Origin: Plectonema cf. radiosum LEGE 06105
Lineage (GTDB): Bacteria > Cyanobacteriota > Cyanobacteriia > Cyanobacteriales > Nostocaceae
Assembly (NCBI RefSeq): GCF_015207665.1
Contig: NZ_JADEWL010000014.1
Location: forward strand, 1-64,000
Direction: 5' to 3'
DNA length: 64,000 nt
Position numbers and translations under genes: made by a program. Within the stretch, counting starts at the first letter, position 1, and each line of letters opens with the position of its first letter. The notes below the pieces were generated by a model, which was not told the origin of the DNA, did not search any database, and saw only the letters and a list, made by a program, of their open reading frames with translations. Of the stretch, positions 26,218 through 35,256 are shown piece by piece.

Positions 26218-28149
26218 TCACTCATCAATTTCCGCTAATTCCATCCATCTTTCTGTAGCTTTATCAATATCTTGCTTGAGATTCTCTACCTTTTCAAAAA
26301 GCTTTTGAACTTCCGCATAATTTCCCGCAGCCTTTGTTAAAGCCATTTCTGTTTTCACTTTTTCATCTTCCAATTGAGCAATTTTCCCTTCTAACTGCTC
26401 GAATTCTTTCTTTTCCCAATTCGATAACCGACGCTTCTTTTTATTATCTTCTTTTATAACTTTAGTTTCTACTTTCTGCGTATCGAATTTCGGTTTTTCT
26501 TTCTCTAACTCCGCTTGTAATTGCTTTTCTTTGGCTTCTTCTGCTCTTTTAAAATCAAGATAAACGGAATAATTACCAGGAAATTCGCGAATTTTTCCTT
26601 CTTCAAAAGCAAAGATTTTGTCAATAGTACGGTCTAAAAAGTAGCGGTCGTGGGATACTACGATTACACAACCATTAAAGTCTTCTAAGTAATCTTCCAA
26701 TACCGCTAAAGTTTGCACATCTAAATCGTTTGTAGGCTCGTCCAAGATTAAAACATTCGGCGCACTCATTAAAATTCTTAATAAAAATAAACGCCGTTTT
26801 TCACCACCTGAAAGTTTATTAATTGGTGCATATTGCTGAATCGGGGGAAACAAAAACCTTTCCAACATTTGAGAAGCACTAATTCTAGTTCCATCGGCGG
26901 TTTCAATAAATTCTGCTCCCTCTTGTTTGATATAATCAATTACTCGTTGTGAATCATTAGAAGCACCAATCAATTCTTCTGAATGCTGGTCAAAATAACC
27001 AATATAAATCGTAGTCCCGATATCAACTTCACCCGTATCCGGTTGTTCGCGTCCAGTGATAATATTGATTAAAGTGGATTTACCTGCACCATTTTCACCA
27101 ATAATTCCCACTCTATCTTCCGGGCTAAATTCGTAGGTAAAATCTTTAAATAAAATCCGGTTATCAAAAGATTTCGAGATATTATTAACTTCAATAACTT
27201 TCTTGCCAATACGACGACTAGCAGTAGAGATATCAACTTTTCCTTGAGTTTGTTTAAACTCAGTTCCTCGCATTTCTCTAATTCGATCTATTCTGGCTTT
27301 TTGTTTGGTACTTCTGGCTTTTGGCCCTCTTTTTAACCATTCTAATTCTCGTCGCAGTACTCCTTTAAACTTGCGCTGACTGCTGGCTGCTGATTCTTCT
27401 GCTGCGGCTTTCTTTTCCAGGAAATATGAATAGTTACCAGAGTAAGTGTAAAGGTCGCCTCGGTCAATTTCAATGATACGATTTGTAACTTTATCCAAAA
27501 AATAACGGTCGTGAGTTATTAATAAAAGAGCGCCATTTCGACGATTCAAATAACTTTGTAACCACTCCACAGAATCAGCATCTAAATGGTTTGTCGGCTC
27601 ATCCATTAATAACAAATCTGGTTCGGATAACAAAGCTGTCGCTAAAGCAATTCGCTTGCGATAACCGCCAGATAAAGTACCAATGACAGCATCAAAATCG
27701 GTAATTCCTAACTGGGAAAGAATTATTTTAGCATTGGTTTCTACTTCCCAAGCACCAATCATATCCATCCGTTGCGTCACTTCACCCAACCGTGATAACA
27801 ATTGATTATCTTGGGGATTTTTAGCTAATTTATCAGAAATTTCTTCATATTCGCGCACTAGTTTCATTTGTTCGCCACTATCGGCAAATATCTGTTCTAA
27901 AACTGTATGACTTTCATCTAAATCTGGCTGCTGAGGTAAATATATAACCTTAGCACCGGGATTGACAATAATCTCACCACCATCAATTGGTTCCATTCCA
28001 GCAATCATTTTTAATAATGTAGATTTACCAGAACCGTTAGTACCAATTAAGCCGACTTTCTCGTCAGCATCCAAGCTAAAAGTAGCATCTTTAAGAATTT
28101 CTTTGATGCCAAAATCTTTTTTGACAGATTGTAATGTAATAACACCCAT
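26218..28149 (-). CDS. ABC-F family ATPase (Uup/EttA-like)
   Basis: Soluble protein of 643 residues with two ABC domains. The first has Walker A GTNGSGKST and signature LSGGYRKRIALA, the second GENGAGKST and LSGGEKRRLFLL. A P-site tRNA-interaction-type linker rich in basic residues (RRELEWLKRGPKARSTKQKARIDR, about 265-288) lies between, and a coiled coil covers about 575-640. No membrane segments are present, so it is a translation-associated factor, not a transporter. The C-terminal coiled coil is closer to Uup than to EttA. Antibiotic-resistance function is not implied. A perfect hairpin at 28367 lies upstream. Confidence 0.9.
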   Translation of the reverse strand: MGVITLQSVKKDFGIKEILKDATFSLDADEKVGLIGTNGSGKSTLLKMIAGMEPIDGGEIIVNPGAKVIYLPQQPDLDESHTVLEQIFADSGEQMKLVREYEEISDKLAKNPQDNQLLSRLGEVTQRMDMIGAWEVETNAKIILSQLGITDFDAVIGTLSGGYRKRIALATALLSEPDLLLMDEPTNHLDADSVEWLQSYLNRRNGALLLITHDRYFLDKVTNRIIEIDRGDLYTYSGNYSYFLEKKAAAEESAASSQRKFKGVLRRELEWLKRGPKARSTKQKARIDRIREMRGTEFKQTQGKVDISTASRRIGKKVIEVNNISKSFDNRILFKDFTYEFSPEDRVGIIGENGAGKSTLINIITGREQPDTGEVDIGTTIYIGYFDQHSEELIGASNDSQRVIDYIKQEGAEFIETADGTRISASQMLERFLFPPIQQYAPINKLSGGEKRRLFLLRILMSAPNVLILDEPTNDLDVQTLAVLEDYLEDFNGCVIVVSHDRYFLDRTIDKIFAFEEGKIREFPGNYSVYLDFKRAEEAKEKQLQAELEKEKPKFDTQKVETKVIKEDNKKKRRLSNWEKKEFEQLEGKIAQLEDEKVKTEMALTKAAGNYAEVQKLFEKVENLKQDIDKATERWMELAEIDE

Positions 28150-28480
28150 AGGATTTTAGATTTTAGATTTTTTAGAATGAGTTATAACTTTAATTAACAA
28201 CAATCAAAAGTCGGATTTTGAGGTTAAATATCTATTCGACAAGATAATCATCATAAACACTTATTGACTTGTAAGTGAGTAGTGAGTAGTGAGAAAAACC
28301 CTTACATTCATGGCGATGAAAAAAAAATTCATGTTGAGTGCCTACTGCTTAAAAAATCATATTAAAAGCCGTAATACACCGATTAAAAATCGTGCGTTAC
28401 GGCTATTTTAAATTTCAAGGTGCAATTAAATTATAAACAACAATACACCTGAATTTGCCATGCCCAATTACCAATATCAT
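28150..28480. other. Intergenic region with repeats and terminator
   Basis: 331 bases without a gene. It has a GATTTTAGATTTT repeat at 28154-28175, a GTGAGTAGTGAGTAGTGAG tandem at 28274-28292 and a hairpin at 28367-28404. Confidence 0.5.
28367..28404 (-). terminator. Hairpin between DUF1824 and ABC-F genes
   Basis: AGCCGTAA and TTACGGCT form the outer stem, CGATT and AATCG an inner stem, around a short A-rich loop. It lies about 75 bases past the stop of the minus-strand DUF1824 gene; the T-run is weak. Confidence 0.5.
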
Positions 28481-28897
28481 TTAATCAAATAAATCCAAAG
28501 GTAAATGTCCGTACATATGATTCATTCCACCTTCCGAAGAAGACTGACAAGAAACTAAAACCCCACGATGATGTCCCAAATAGGAATCAATGTAACACAA
28601 TCCATTTTTACCATTTAACTTGATATAAACTGGACCATCAATTAACGGTAAATTACTCGGAGGCTGATATCCCAAAGCTTGAGAATAACTTTCCATTGCT
28701 TTGATTCCTTGTTCAGTAGTATCAGCAGAAATACCTAATATTTGATAATCGCAGAGGCTTGCAAGTAAAGTCAAAGCTCGACGGACTAAAATTTTTTCCG
28801 ATGGCTTTAGTTTTGCTGCAATATCAACGAAGTCGTATTTGCTCAAGATTTTCTTGGCTTCTTCAACCGTGATTTGGGTTTGGGGTTTGCTTGTCAT
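28481..28897 (-). CDS. DUF1824 family protein
   Basis: A 138-residue soluble protein without signal or membrane segment, matching the cyanobacteria-restricted DUF1824 family by size and by the blocks SLCDYQILGISADT, YSQALGYQPP and CYIDSYLGHHRGVLVSCQS. A role has not been established for the family. The compact, conserved and charged surface suggests a binding or regulatory protein. It reads clean from an ATG about 78 bases from the prohibitin gene end, on the same strand. Confidence 0.8.
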   Translation of the reverse strand: MTSKPQTQITVEEAKKILSKYDFVDIAAKLKPSEKILVRRALTLLASLCDYQILGISADTTEQGIKAMESYSQALGYQPPSNLPLIDGPVYIKLNGKNGLCYIDSYLGHHRGVLVSCQSSSEGGMNHMYGHLPLDLFD

Positions 28898-28974
28898 AAG
28901 CCTAAAAAAGAATCTACTAGGTTTTTACTTCGTATGATGTAGAGCCTATACTCTACCAAAAATCTACAGTGGGA

Positions 28975-29817
28975 TTAATCTTGTATGTTACTTAAATTAA
29001 ACAAAAATGGCACACCACCTTTGGACTCATTCCCCATGACTAAAACTTTCGGCATTTGAGCACCTCCACTTTTCCAGGCTTCAATAGCTTCTTTTTGTAA
29101 CACTAATTGTCCACCTTGAGCTTTTAAAGTTTCAGCTAATAGTTTTTGTGCTTCTGCTCTACCTCTAGCACGATTAATATCCGCAAATGCTTCTTGTTCA
29201 GCTTCTGCTGCTACATAAACCGCTCTTTGGGAACGCTGTTCAGCAATTTGCTTTTCTTCAACAGCTTTGGCAAATTCGGGGGAAAAAGTTAAGTCAATGA
29301 CGCTGGTATCTAAGACAATTATTCCATATTTTTCCAAACGCTGCCCTAGGGCATTATCAAAGTCATTTTTCAACTCGTCTCTTTTGGTAATTGCTTCTTC
29401 TACAGTTCTTCTTGCTGCTGCAACTTTGAAAGATTCCTGAGTTTGCGGGGCAATAATTTTCGAGACGATATTTTCTAAACTTCCCTGTTTTCTTCTAATA
29501 TCAACAACTTCTATGGAATCTATACGAAAGTTAATTGCAAATTTTGCCGTTAATTCCTGCAAATCTTTGGTAGAACTTTGGGCGGGTATTTCGTATTTTT
29601 GGATTGTGACATCATATACATCTACATTAGAAATTACTGGTGGTTTGAAATGAATACCTTCGAGTAAAGCACCATCTTGAGCTTTTCCTAATATACTCAA
29701 AACTCCGGCTTGGCCGGGATTAATAATTACAAATGAATTTAGGCTAAAAACAACAACTATTGCTACCAAAATTCCTGCAACTGCGGATTGCCAACTGCCT
29801 AATTGTTGACTTTTCAA
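28975..29817 (-). CDS. Prohibitin-like band 7/SPFH protein
   Basis: Membrane-anchored protein of 280 residues: N-terminal hydrophobic helix (about 10-32), SPFH/band 7 domain (about 33-190, with IINPGQAGVLSILGKAQ) and a long charged coiled coil (about 180-245, rich in A/E/R with AEQEAFADINRARGRAEAQ). This is the prohibitin branch found in cyanobacterial plasma or thylakoid membranes, where large ring assemblies organise membrane proteases such as FtsH. There is no NfeD partner beside it, which argues against the flotillin-type subfamily. Confidence 0.9.
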   Translation of the reverse strand: MKSQQLGSWQSAVAGILVAIVVVFSLNSFVIINPGQAGVLSILGKAQDGALLEGIHFKPPVISNVDVYDVTIQKYEIPAQSSTKDLQELTAKFAINFRIDSIEVVDIRRKQGSLENIVSKIIAPQTQESFKVAAARRTVEEAITKRDELKNDFDNALGQRLEKYGIIVLDTSVIDLTFSPEFAKAVEEKQIAEQRSQRAVYVAAEAEQEAFADINRARGRAEAQKLLAETLKAQGGQLVLQKEAIEAWKSGGAQMPKVLVMGNESKGGVPFLFNLSNIQD

Positions 29818-29952
29818 TTTAATGCTCCTTTTATATGATGAATTATTTCGGTCAAATTTAATCTACAAATCAATTATCTATCAATTGATTTCAGGGATAC
29901 TTAAACTATCACAAACGTGATAAAATAAATTTCACGCATTTACCCTCATATT

Positions 29953-31773
29953 GTGGCTCAAGTACTTAAATCCAGTCGCTCGCAAAAACAGCTTCGGAAT
30001 TCAGCGCATCCGTTGAAACGCTTGCTTGACTACGGACAAGATTATCGCAAAAAAATCCGGCTGGCGGTGGTTTGTTCTATTCTCAATAAGTTATTTGACT
30101 TGGCACCTCCAGTGTTAATCGGTTTTGCTGTTGATGTTGTTGTCAAACAGGAAAATTCTACCATTGCCAGTTGGGGAATCACAGATATTTTTTGGCAATT
30201 TTTAATACTTTCTTTCCTCACGGTGGTTATTTGGGTACTGGAGTCAATTTTTGAGTACGCTTTGGAAACTTTATGGCGTAATTTAGCCCAGAGTATTCAG
30301 CATGATTTGCGTTTGGATGCCTATAAGCATTTACAAAATTTGGAATTAGCTTACTTTGAAGAACGTAGTACCGGAGGTTTAATGTCTATCCTCAGCGATG
30401 ATATCAACCAATTGGAGCGTTTTTTAGATGTGGGAGCTAATGATATATTGCAAACTGCCACGACTATTATAATTCTTGGCGGCGCATTCTTTATTTTAGC
30501 TCCAAATGTCGCTTGGATGACGATTTTGCCGATTCCGTTTATTCTCTGGGGAACCTTTGCTTTCCAAGATTTGCTCGAACCCCGTTACGCTGATGTCCGC
30601 GAAAAGTTGAGTTTTCTTAATTCTCGTTTATCTAATAATTTAAGCGGTATTACTACTATTAAAAGTTTTACTGCCGAAGATTACGAAAGCCAACGTTTAG
30701 CATCAGATAGTGATGCTTACCGTCGCAGTAATCGTCAAGCAATTAAACTTTCTGCTGCTTTTGTACCTTTAATTAGAATGTTAATTTTAATCGGGTTTAC
30801 ATCGCTGTTACTATTCGGCGGAATGTCGGCAGTTAACGGTAATATGACTGTAGGAACTTACAGCGTTTTAGTCTTTTTAACTCAACGGTTACTTTGGCCT
30901 TTAACTAGATTAGGACAAACTTTTGATTTATATCAACGGGCAATGGCTTCTACTAATCGCGTGATGAATTTGTTGGATACTAAAATTACAATTTATCCAG
31001 GAGATGTCGATTTACCCATTGAAAAAGTACGCGGTGAAATTGCATTTAATCATGTTACCTTTGCTTATAAAGATAGGCAGCCGGTAATTAAAAATTTATC
31101 TTTGAAAATACCCGCAGGAACAACTATTGCTATTGTCGGCTCTACAGGTTCTGGTAAAAGCACTTTAGTTAAATTATTGCTACGATTTTATGAAATAACT
31201 TCCGGAACAATTACTTTAGATAATATTAATTTACAAGATATCAATCTTCAAGATTTACGTCGCTGTATCGGCTTAGTCAGTCAAGATGTATTTTTGTTTC
31301 ATGGTACGGTAGCCGAAAATATTGCTTACGGAACCTTCAACGCTAACGATAAAGAAATTATCACAGCGGCTAAAGTTTCTGAAGCTCACGAATTTATCAT
31401 GCAACTACCCCAAGGTTATCAAACAATTGTCGGTGAACGCGGACAAAAATTATCCGGGGGACAAAGACAACGAATTGCGATCGCCAGAGCAATATTGAAA
31501 AATCCCCCCATATTAATCTTAGACGAAGCCACCTCAGCGGTAGATAATGAGACAGAAGCCGCTATCGCTCGCTCTTTAGAACGAATTACCGTCGATAGGA
31601 CAACTATTGCGATCGCCCATCGTTTATCCACAATTCGCAATGCAGACCGCATATATGTTGTAGAATACGGTGAAATCGTAGAATCTGGAACTCACGAAGA
31701 ATTATTAGAACATAACGGAATTTATGCAAGTTTATGGCGCGTACAGTCTGGTTTAAAATCAGTTTACAGTTAG
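29953..31773 (+). CDS. ABC exporter, fused permease and ATPase
   Basis: Half-transporter of 606 residues. The ABC_membrane domain (six helices, about 35-325) precedes an ATPase domain (about 355-595) with Walker [10 protein letters not shown], signature [14 protein letters not shown], Walker [13 protein letters not shown] and H-loop IAHRLSTI. It should work as a homodimer or with a partner. The substrate cannot be told; MsbA/MdlB-like lipid or multidrug exporters share this plan. The start is GTG without a recognisable ribosome site; the gene diverges from the prohibitin gene, with about 135 bases between. Confidence 0.9.
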   Translation: MAQVLKSSRSQKQLRNSAHPLKRLLDYGQDYRKKIRLAVVCSILNKLFDLAPPVLIGFAVDVVVKQENSTIASWGITDIFWQFLILSFLTVVIWVLESIFEYALETLWRNLAQSIQHDLRLDAYKHLQNLELAYFEERSTGGLMSILSDDINQLERFLDVGANDILQTATTIIILGGAFFILAPNVAWMTILPIPFILWGTFAFQDLLEPRYADVREKLSFLNSRLSNNLSGITTIKSFTAEDYESQRLASDSDAYRRSNRQAIKLSAAFVPLIRMLILIGFTSLLLFGGMSAVNGNMTVGTYSVLVFLTQRLLWPLTRLGQTFDLYQRAMASTNRVMNLLDTKITIYPGDVDLPIEKVRGEIAFNHVTFAYKDRQPVIKNLSLKIPAGTTIAIVGSTGSGKSTLVKLLLRFYEITSGTITLDNINLQDINLQDLRRCIGLVSQDVFLFHGTVAENIAYGTFNANDKEIITAAKVSEAHEFIMQLPQGYQTIVGERGQKLSGGQRQRIAIARAILKNPPILILDEATSAVDNETEAAIARSLERITVDRTTIAIAHRLSTIRNADRIYVVEYGEIVESGTHEELLEHNGIYASLWRVQSGLKSVYS

Positions 31774-31894
31774 TAGCCATGATGGTACATTATGCTCCGC
31801 GATAACTGATAATTTTTTCCGGAGATAATCCAACTTGATAGAAACACTATTAGTAGTTATAACAGTGTTTTGAATTAAATAGTTATTTCTACTG

Positions 31895-32791
31895 ATGAAG
31901 AATAATAATCATCCCAAATCATTTTGGATTATAGTAACCTTTTTACTTACTTTTGGTAGTAGTATTTTCGTTGGATTTTTAGCTTCTATCTCTATTTCTA
32001 AGTATTATTGGGGATATTATTTCAATCCTCCGGAATTACCTAATAAAGTTGAAGAATTTGATAAAATTCGTTCAATTACTCCCGTTTCTAGCATTAAAAG
32101 AAATGATGGGAGCAGAATTTTTAAAATTGATACTTCAAATTCCTGTATAGAAGAAATACAATCGGGTATTGAAAATCCTCAAAGTAATTGCGGTACGGGA
32201 AAATGCAATACAGAATATTGCGATAATACTCGGATTCTTTTATCTTTAAATAAACAAGGAAAGTTGCCTAAAAAAACTCCTTATATTTCTCCCGATAAAT
32301 TAAATTCTTTATATAATTATTTGGAAGAAACTAGAATTTTATATCAAGGAGAAGCGGGATACAACGGTGAATTACTTTCGGATAAAGATAGCGGCGATTT
32401 AATCTCAAAAGGTGATGGTAAGCGGCTTGAAGGTATAGTTGTTGAAGCTGAAGATAATCAGAACCAGTCATTATTATTTATAGCAGCAAATGGCGGACAA
32501 GTTAGTAATGACCATTATCCATATTACGAATTCTTGTTTAAGTTTTACGACAACAAATCAACTCCAGAATTAATCGCAAATAATCGCTTCTTTTACAAAA
32601 TTGCAGGATTTGAAGAATTTTTTGTCTGGTATTTTATCTGGATGTTTTTGATTGTAATTGGTTTTATATTGAGTATTCCCATGACATTTTTACTGATTCG
32701 GTTCAAAGTATATATCAAACCGCAAGCTATTAGTTTATCAGGTGAAGATTATTTATTAAATAACCGCAGAGACGCAGAGAACACAAAGTAA
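31895..32791 (+). CDS. Membrane protein with a large extracytoplasmic domain
   Basis: A 298-residue protein with one hydrophobic helix near each end (about 10-33 and 247-272) and a soluble middle part of about 210 residues. The middle holds four close cysteines (NSCIEEIQSG...NCGTGKCNTEYCDN, near 88-110) that could form disulfides, supporting an extracytoplasmic position. No family was recognised. It follows the ABC exporter by 121 bases on the same strand, with no strong terminator seen between, so co-transcription is possible. Confidence 0.7.
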   Translation: MKNNNHPKSFWIIVTFLLTFGSSIFVGFLASISISKYYWGYYFNPPELPNKVEEFDKIRSITPVSSIKRNDGSRIFKIDTSNSCIEEIQSGIENPQSNCGTGKCNTEYCDNTRILLSLNKQGKLPKKTPYISPDKLNSLYNYLEETRILYQGEAGYNGELLSDKDSGDLISKGDGKRLEGIVVEAEDNQNQSLLFIAANGGQVSNDHYPYYEFLFKFYDNKSTPELIANNRFFYKIAGFEEFFVWYFIWMFLIVIGFILSIPMTFLLIRFKVYIKPQAISLSGEDYLLNNRRDAENTK

Positions 32792-32846
32792 TAACAAAAG
32801 AAGAGATTTATTTTTTGTTATCTATTCCCTGCTCCCTATTCCTTGC

Positions 32847-32852
32847 TATAAT
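32847..32852 (+). promoter_or_regulatory. Possible -10 box of the CcmS-like gene
   Basis: Perfect TATAAT at 32847-32852, 19-25 bases upstream of the candidate start codons (32868 GTG, 32871 and 32874 ATG). The -35 region is C/T-rich and unlike the consensus, so only the -10 is supported. Confidence 0.35.
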
Positions 32853-32867
32853 TAGTTATTTAGAAAT

Positions 32868-33305
32868 GTGATGATGTTTGGTAGCGCTCAAGCCGATATA
32901 CCCCAACCCAAATGGTTGCACAGGTTAGATAAATTTGTCAAAGCACATCAACAGGAATTAGCAGCACTTTCCTGGGGACTTTGGCAGGAAAATGGTCATA
33001 GTAAAGGTACTCTTGGTATTGATTTACAACCGAAGCCGCATTTTGTATATTGTCCCTCAGAAGCAATTCAGAAATTTAACAATAATGTTGATAATAAGCT
33101 ACAAGAACTTTTGGGTTTGATAGATAATTATAAACCTGAAACAGAAGTTTTAATGATAGCTATCGGCAAAGAACAGATTAAGTTAATTTATTTTGAACCA
33201 GAAATTTCACCATCTGTTTGTTTTACACAACTTAATTCTGATGTTGATGGTTTATTGGATTTGTTGGAACTAGGGATGAGTGAACAGGTGGTTGATAATT
33301 CTTAA
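32868..33305 (+). CDS. Conserved cyanobacterial protein, possibly CcmS (carboxysome assembly chaperone)
   Basis: A soluble protein of 143-145 residues (start at GTG 32868, or more likely ATG 32871 or 32874). The text WLHRLDKFVKAHQQELAALSWGLWQE, TLGIDLQPKPHFVYCPSEAI, VDNKLQELLGLID and EVLMIAIGKEQIKLIYFEPE matches the cyanobacterial family recently linked to beta-carboxysome assembly (CcmS) as remembered. The link was not checked. No ccm genes are nearby. The strong motif conservation makes a real gene certain, but the product name is tentative. Confidence 0.65.
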   Translation: MMMFGSAQADIPQPKWLHRLDKFVKAHQQELAALSWGLWQENGHSKGTLGIDLQPKPHFVYCPSEAIQKFNNNVDNKLQELLGLIDNYKPETEVLMIAIGKEQIKLIYFEPEISPSVCFTQLNSDVDGLLDLLELGMSEQVVDNS

Positions 33306-33624
33306 TTTATAACAGTTTTAGGGGTATATGTCGGGTTTTTATTACTGTGAAAGCGGGTGTTACGAACAGAAGCTGCGAAAAACCCGATTTCTGTAATTAC
33401 GTTATATTTGCACCTTTACGATTAATCGTAGCACGCTTAACCTTACATTAACCATTCCTAAACAAAAAAATATTAGTATATATAATACAATTTTTCATCA
33501 AAAAACTACTTAAAACTGAACTATCTAAGTAATTTATACAACAATTGATTTATCGATATTTCAGGTAGGATACAGCAGTGAAAGCAAGCTTTTTAATTAA
33601 TAAAAGATTTGGGAGTAAATAGGA
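33306..33624. other. Intergenic region with CGGGTTTTTA hairpin
   Basis: 319 bases with no gene. A 10-bp inverted repeat (TCGGGTTTTT at 33331-33340, AAAAACCCGA at 33378-33387) of the recurrent hairpin family ends the upstream gene. GGGAG at 33611-33615 is the ribosome site of the sigma-like gene. Confidence 0.55.
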
Positions 33625-34317
33625 GTGGATGAACGACTTGAGAAACTTATTCAGGAAGTGTGTTGTTATGAAGAAGGTACCCCACAAAGGCAAAAAGCTT
33701 TAAATAACTTGCTGATAATTGTTCAACAACTTCCTGGTATCTATAAATCTTACCATCCAGATTATTTAGAAGCATTAAATCAAACATGGGAATGGTTTTG
33801 TCGGAATATTGATAAATTTCAACTAAATCCCGATCAACCTTTACAAAACAGTTTAGTTAAATGGATTAACGGTTATCTGAAATGGCGAGTTAAAGATTTA
33901 TTTATTGCCGACGGTAATTATACAATTAGTTTAGATAAACCAATAGGGAAGGATGAAGGTAAAGAAGTAACCGGATTGGATATGCTTCCAGATCCACAGT
34001 TTTCTAGTATAACTTTAGACCTGCTCGATATCAAAATTGCCGAAATTCAACAGCGCGATCGCGAAACTTGGGGAAAAAGAATCATCCAGTTTATCGAAAA
34101 AGACGAAAACCAGCAGTTGAGACGCTGTTTTACCAGAGTCAATACAGATTGTCACTGTCAATTGTTAGCAAAACGGTTATTGCTCGCAAATCCGTCTCAT
34201 AAAATTGCCGATATTGCCAGAGAATTTAATGTAAGCAATCAAACTCTATATTCTCATTGGAAAAAAAAATGCTTACCTTTACTTAAAGAAATTGGTGTAA
34301 ATTTAAGGATTGATTAA
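33625..34317 (+). CDS. Sigma-70-like transcription factor
   Basis: Protein of 230 residues with a divergent sigma-factor layout. A helical N-terminal half includes a region-2-like segment (DYLEALNQTWEWFCRNIDKFQ and KWINGYLKWRVKDLF, about 46-96). The C-terminal helix-turn-helix resembles region 4 (HKIADIAREFNVSNQTLYSHWKKKCLPLL, about 193-221). It starts at GTG, the first gene of a three-gene operon with DUF1822 and CHAT-SBP; its TAA stop overlaps the next ATG by one base. It most likely controls its own operon. ECF-like size, but region 2 is too divergent for a firm subclass. Confidence 0.7.
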   Translation: MDERLEKLIQEVCCYEEGTPQRQKALNNLLIIVQQLPGIYKSYHPDYLEALNQTWEWFCRNIDKFQLNPDQPLQNSLVKWINGYLKWRVKDLFIADGNYTISLDKPIGKDEGKEVTGLDMLPDPQFSSITLDLLDIKIAEIQQRDRETWGKRIIQFIEKDENQQLRRCFTRVNTDCHCQLLAKRLLLANPSHKIADIAREFNVSNQTLYSHWKKKCLPLLKEIGVNLRID

Positions 34318-35231
34318 TGAACAGCACGCAACCAAATTATTTACGGGTTCCTTTGGGGAAAGATGCTCATCGTTATGCAGAAAAATTCGCTGGGGAACAA
34401 GATTCTCTAGAAAAGGGCAAACAAGTCTATTTAAATACTTTAGCAGTTTATGCTGTTCATAATTATTTGAAATGGCTAAATATAGAAACAGCTTTGCATC
34501 AAAGCGATAGTTGGAATTGGAGCATCAGGACATTTTTTGATATTGCCGATTTAATGTTACCCAATGTTGGCAGAATAGAATGTCGTCCGATATTACCAGG
34601 TGAAAATGCTGTAATTCTACCCCAAGAAGTAACCCAAGAAAGAATTGGTTATGTTGCGGTTAGGCTCACAAAACAATTAGATTTTGTGGAAATATTAGGA
34701 TTTGTTCCAGCAGCAATCATTGGACAGTCGGAAATAATTGAAGTTAGTCGATTGCATTCCTTAACTGTCTTAATTGACACTATAAATCAACGCAAAAATC
34801 TGGTAAATTTATGTCAATGGTTGGAAGGAATATTTAATCAAGATTGGCAATCTCCGGAGTTAGTCTTAGCTGGTAATTTCCGGAATTCTGCGACTATTAC
34901 CCGTCAAAATACAGATTCTCAAACAAATTCTATTAGTCGCGCTAAAGTAATTAATCTTGGGAAACAGATAGTTTCATTAATGGAATTAACGCCAACAAAT
35001 AGTGATTTTTTTGATATTCGTTTGCGGGTTTATCCAGCAGAGAATGCCGTTCATTTACCTCAAAATTTGCAACTGACTATTTTGGATGAATCGGGAAATG
35101 CTTGTATGAAAACTCAAGCAGAAACTGCTAATGATTGGATACAGCTTGAATTTAGCTGTCAACATGAAGAAAAATTTAGCGTAGAATTTAAGTTAGGAGA
35201 AACAACTATTACCGAAGAGTTTGTTGTGTAA
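34317..35231 (+). CDS. DUF1822 family protein
   Basis: Soluble 304-residue protein typical of cyanobacterial DUF1822: LNTLAVYAVHNYLKWLNIETAL near 37-58, ECRPILPGENAVILPQEV near 92-109, and a beta-rich C terminus with RLRVYPAENAVHLPQNLQLTILDESG near 237-262. DUF1822 genes are often found beside sigma-like and CHAT genes in cyanobacteria, as here; the biochemical role is unknown. A 1-base overlap with the sigma-like gene and 25 bases to the CHAT gene mark a single transcript. The late beta-sandwich might serve as an interaction domain. Confidence 0.85.
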   Translation: MNSTQPNYLRVPLGKDAHRYAEKFAGEQDSLEKGKQVYLNTLAVYAVHNYLKWLNIETALHQSDSWNWSIRTFFDIADLMLPNVGRIECRPILPGENAVILPQEVTQERIGYVAVRLTKQLDFVEILGFVPAAIIGQSEIIEVSRLHSLTVLIDTINQRKNLVNLCQWLEGIFNQDWQSPELVLAGNFRNSATITRQNTDSQTNSISRAKVINLGKQIVSLMELTPTNSDFFDIRLRVYPAENAVHLPQNLQLTILDESGNACMKTQAETANDWIQLEFSCQHEEKFSVEFKLGETTITEEFVV

Positions 35232-35256
35232 ATGCATCGAATAATAGGTAAAAATT

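Noticed and set aside
26218-28149. ABC-F resistance protein
   Set aside because: The coiled-coil C terminus and generic linker fit housekeeping Uup-type factors; nothing specific to a resistance branch is seen.
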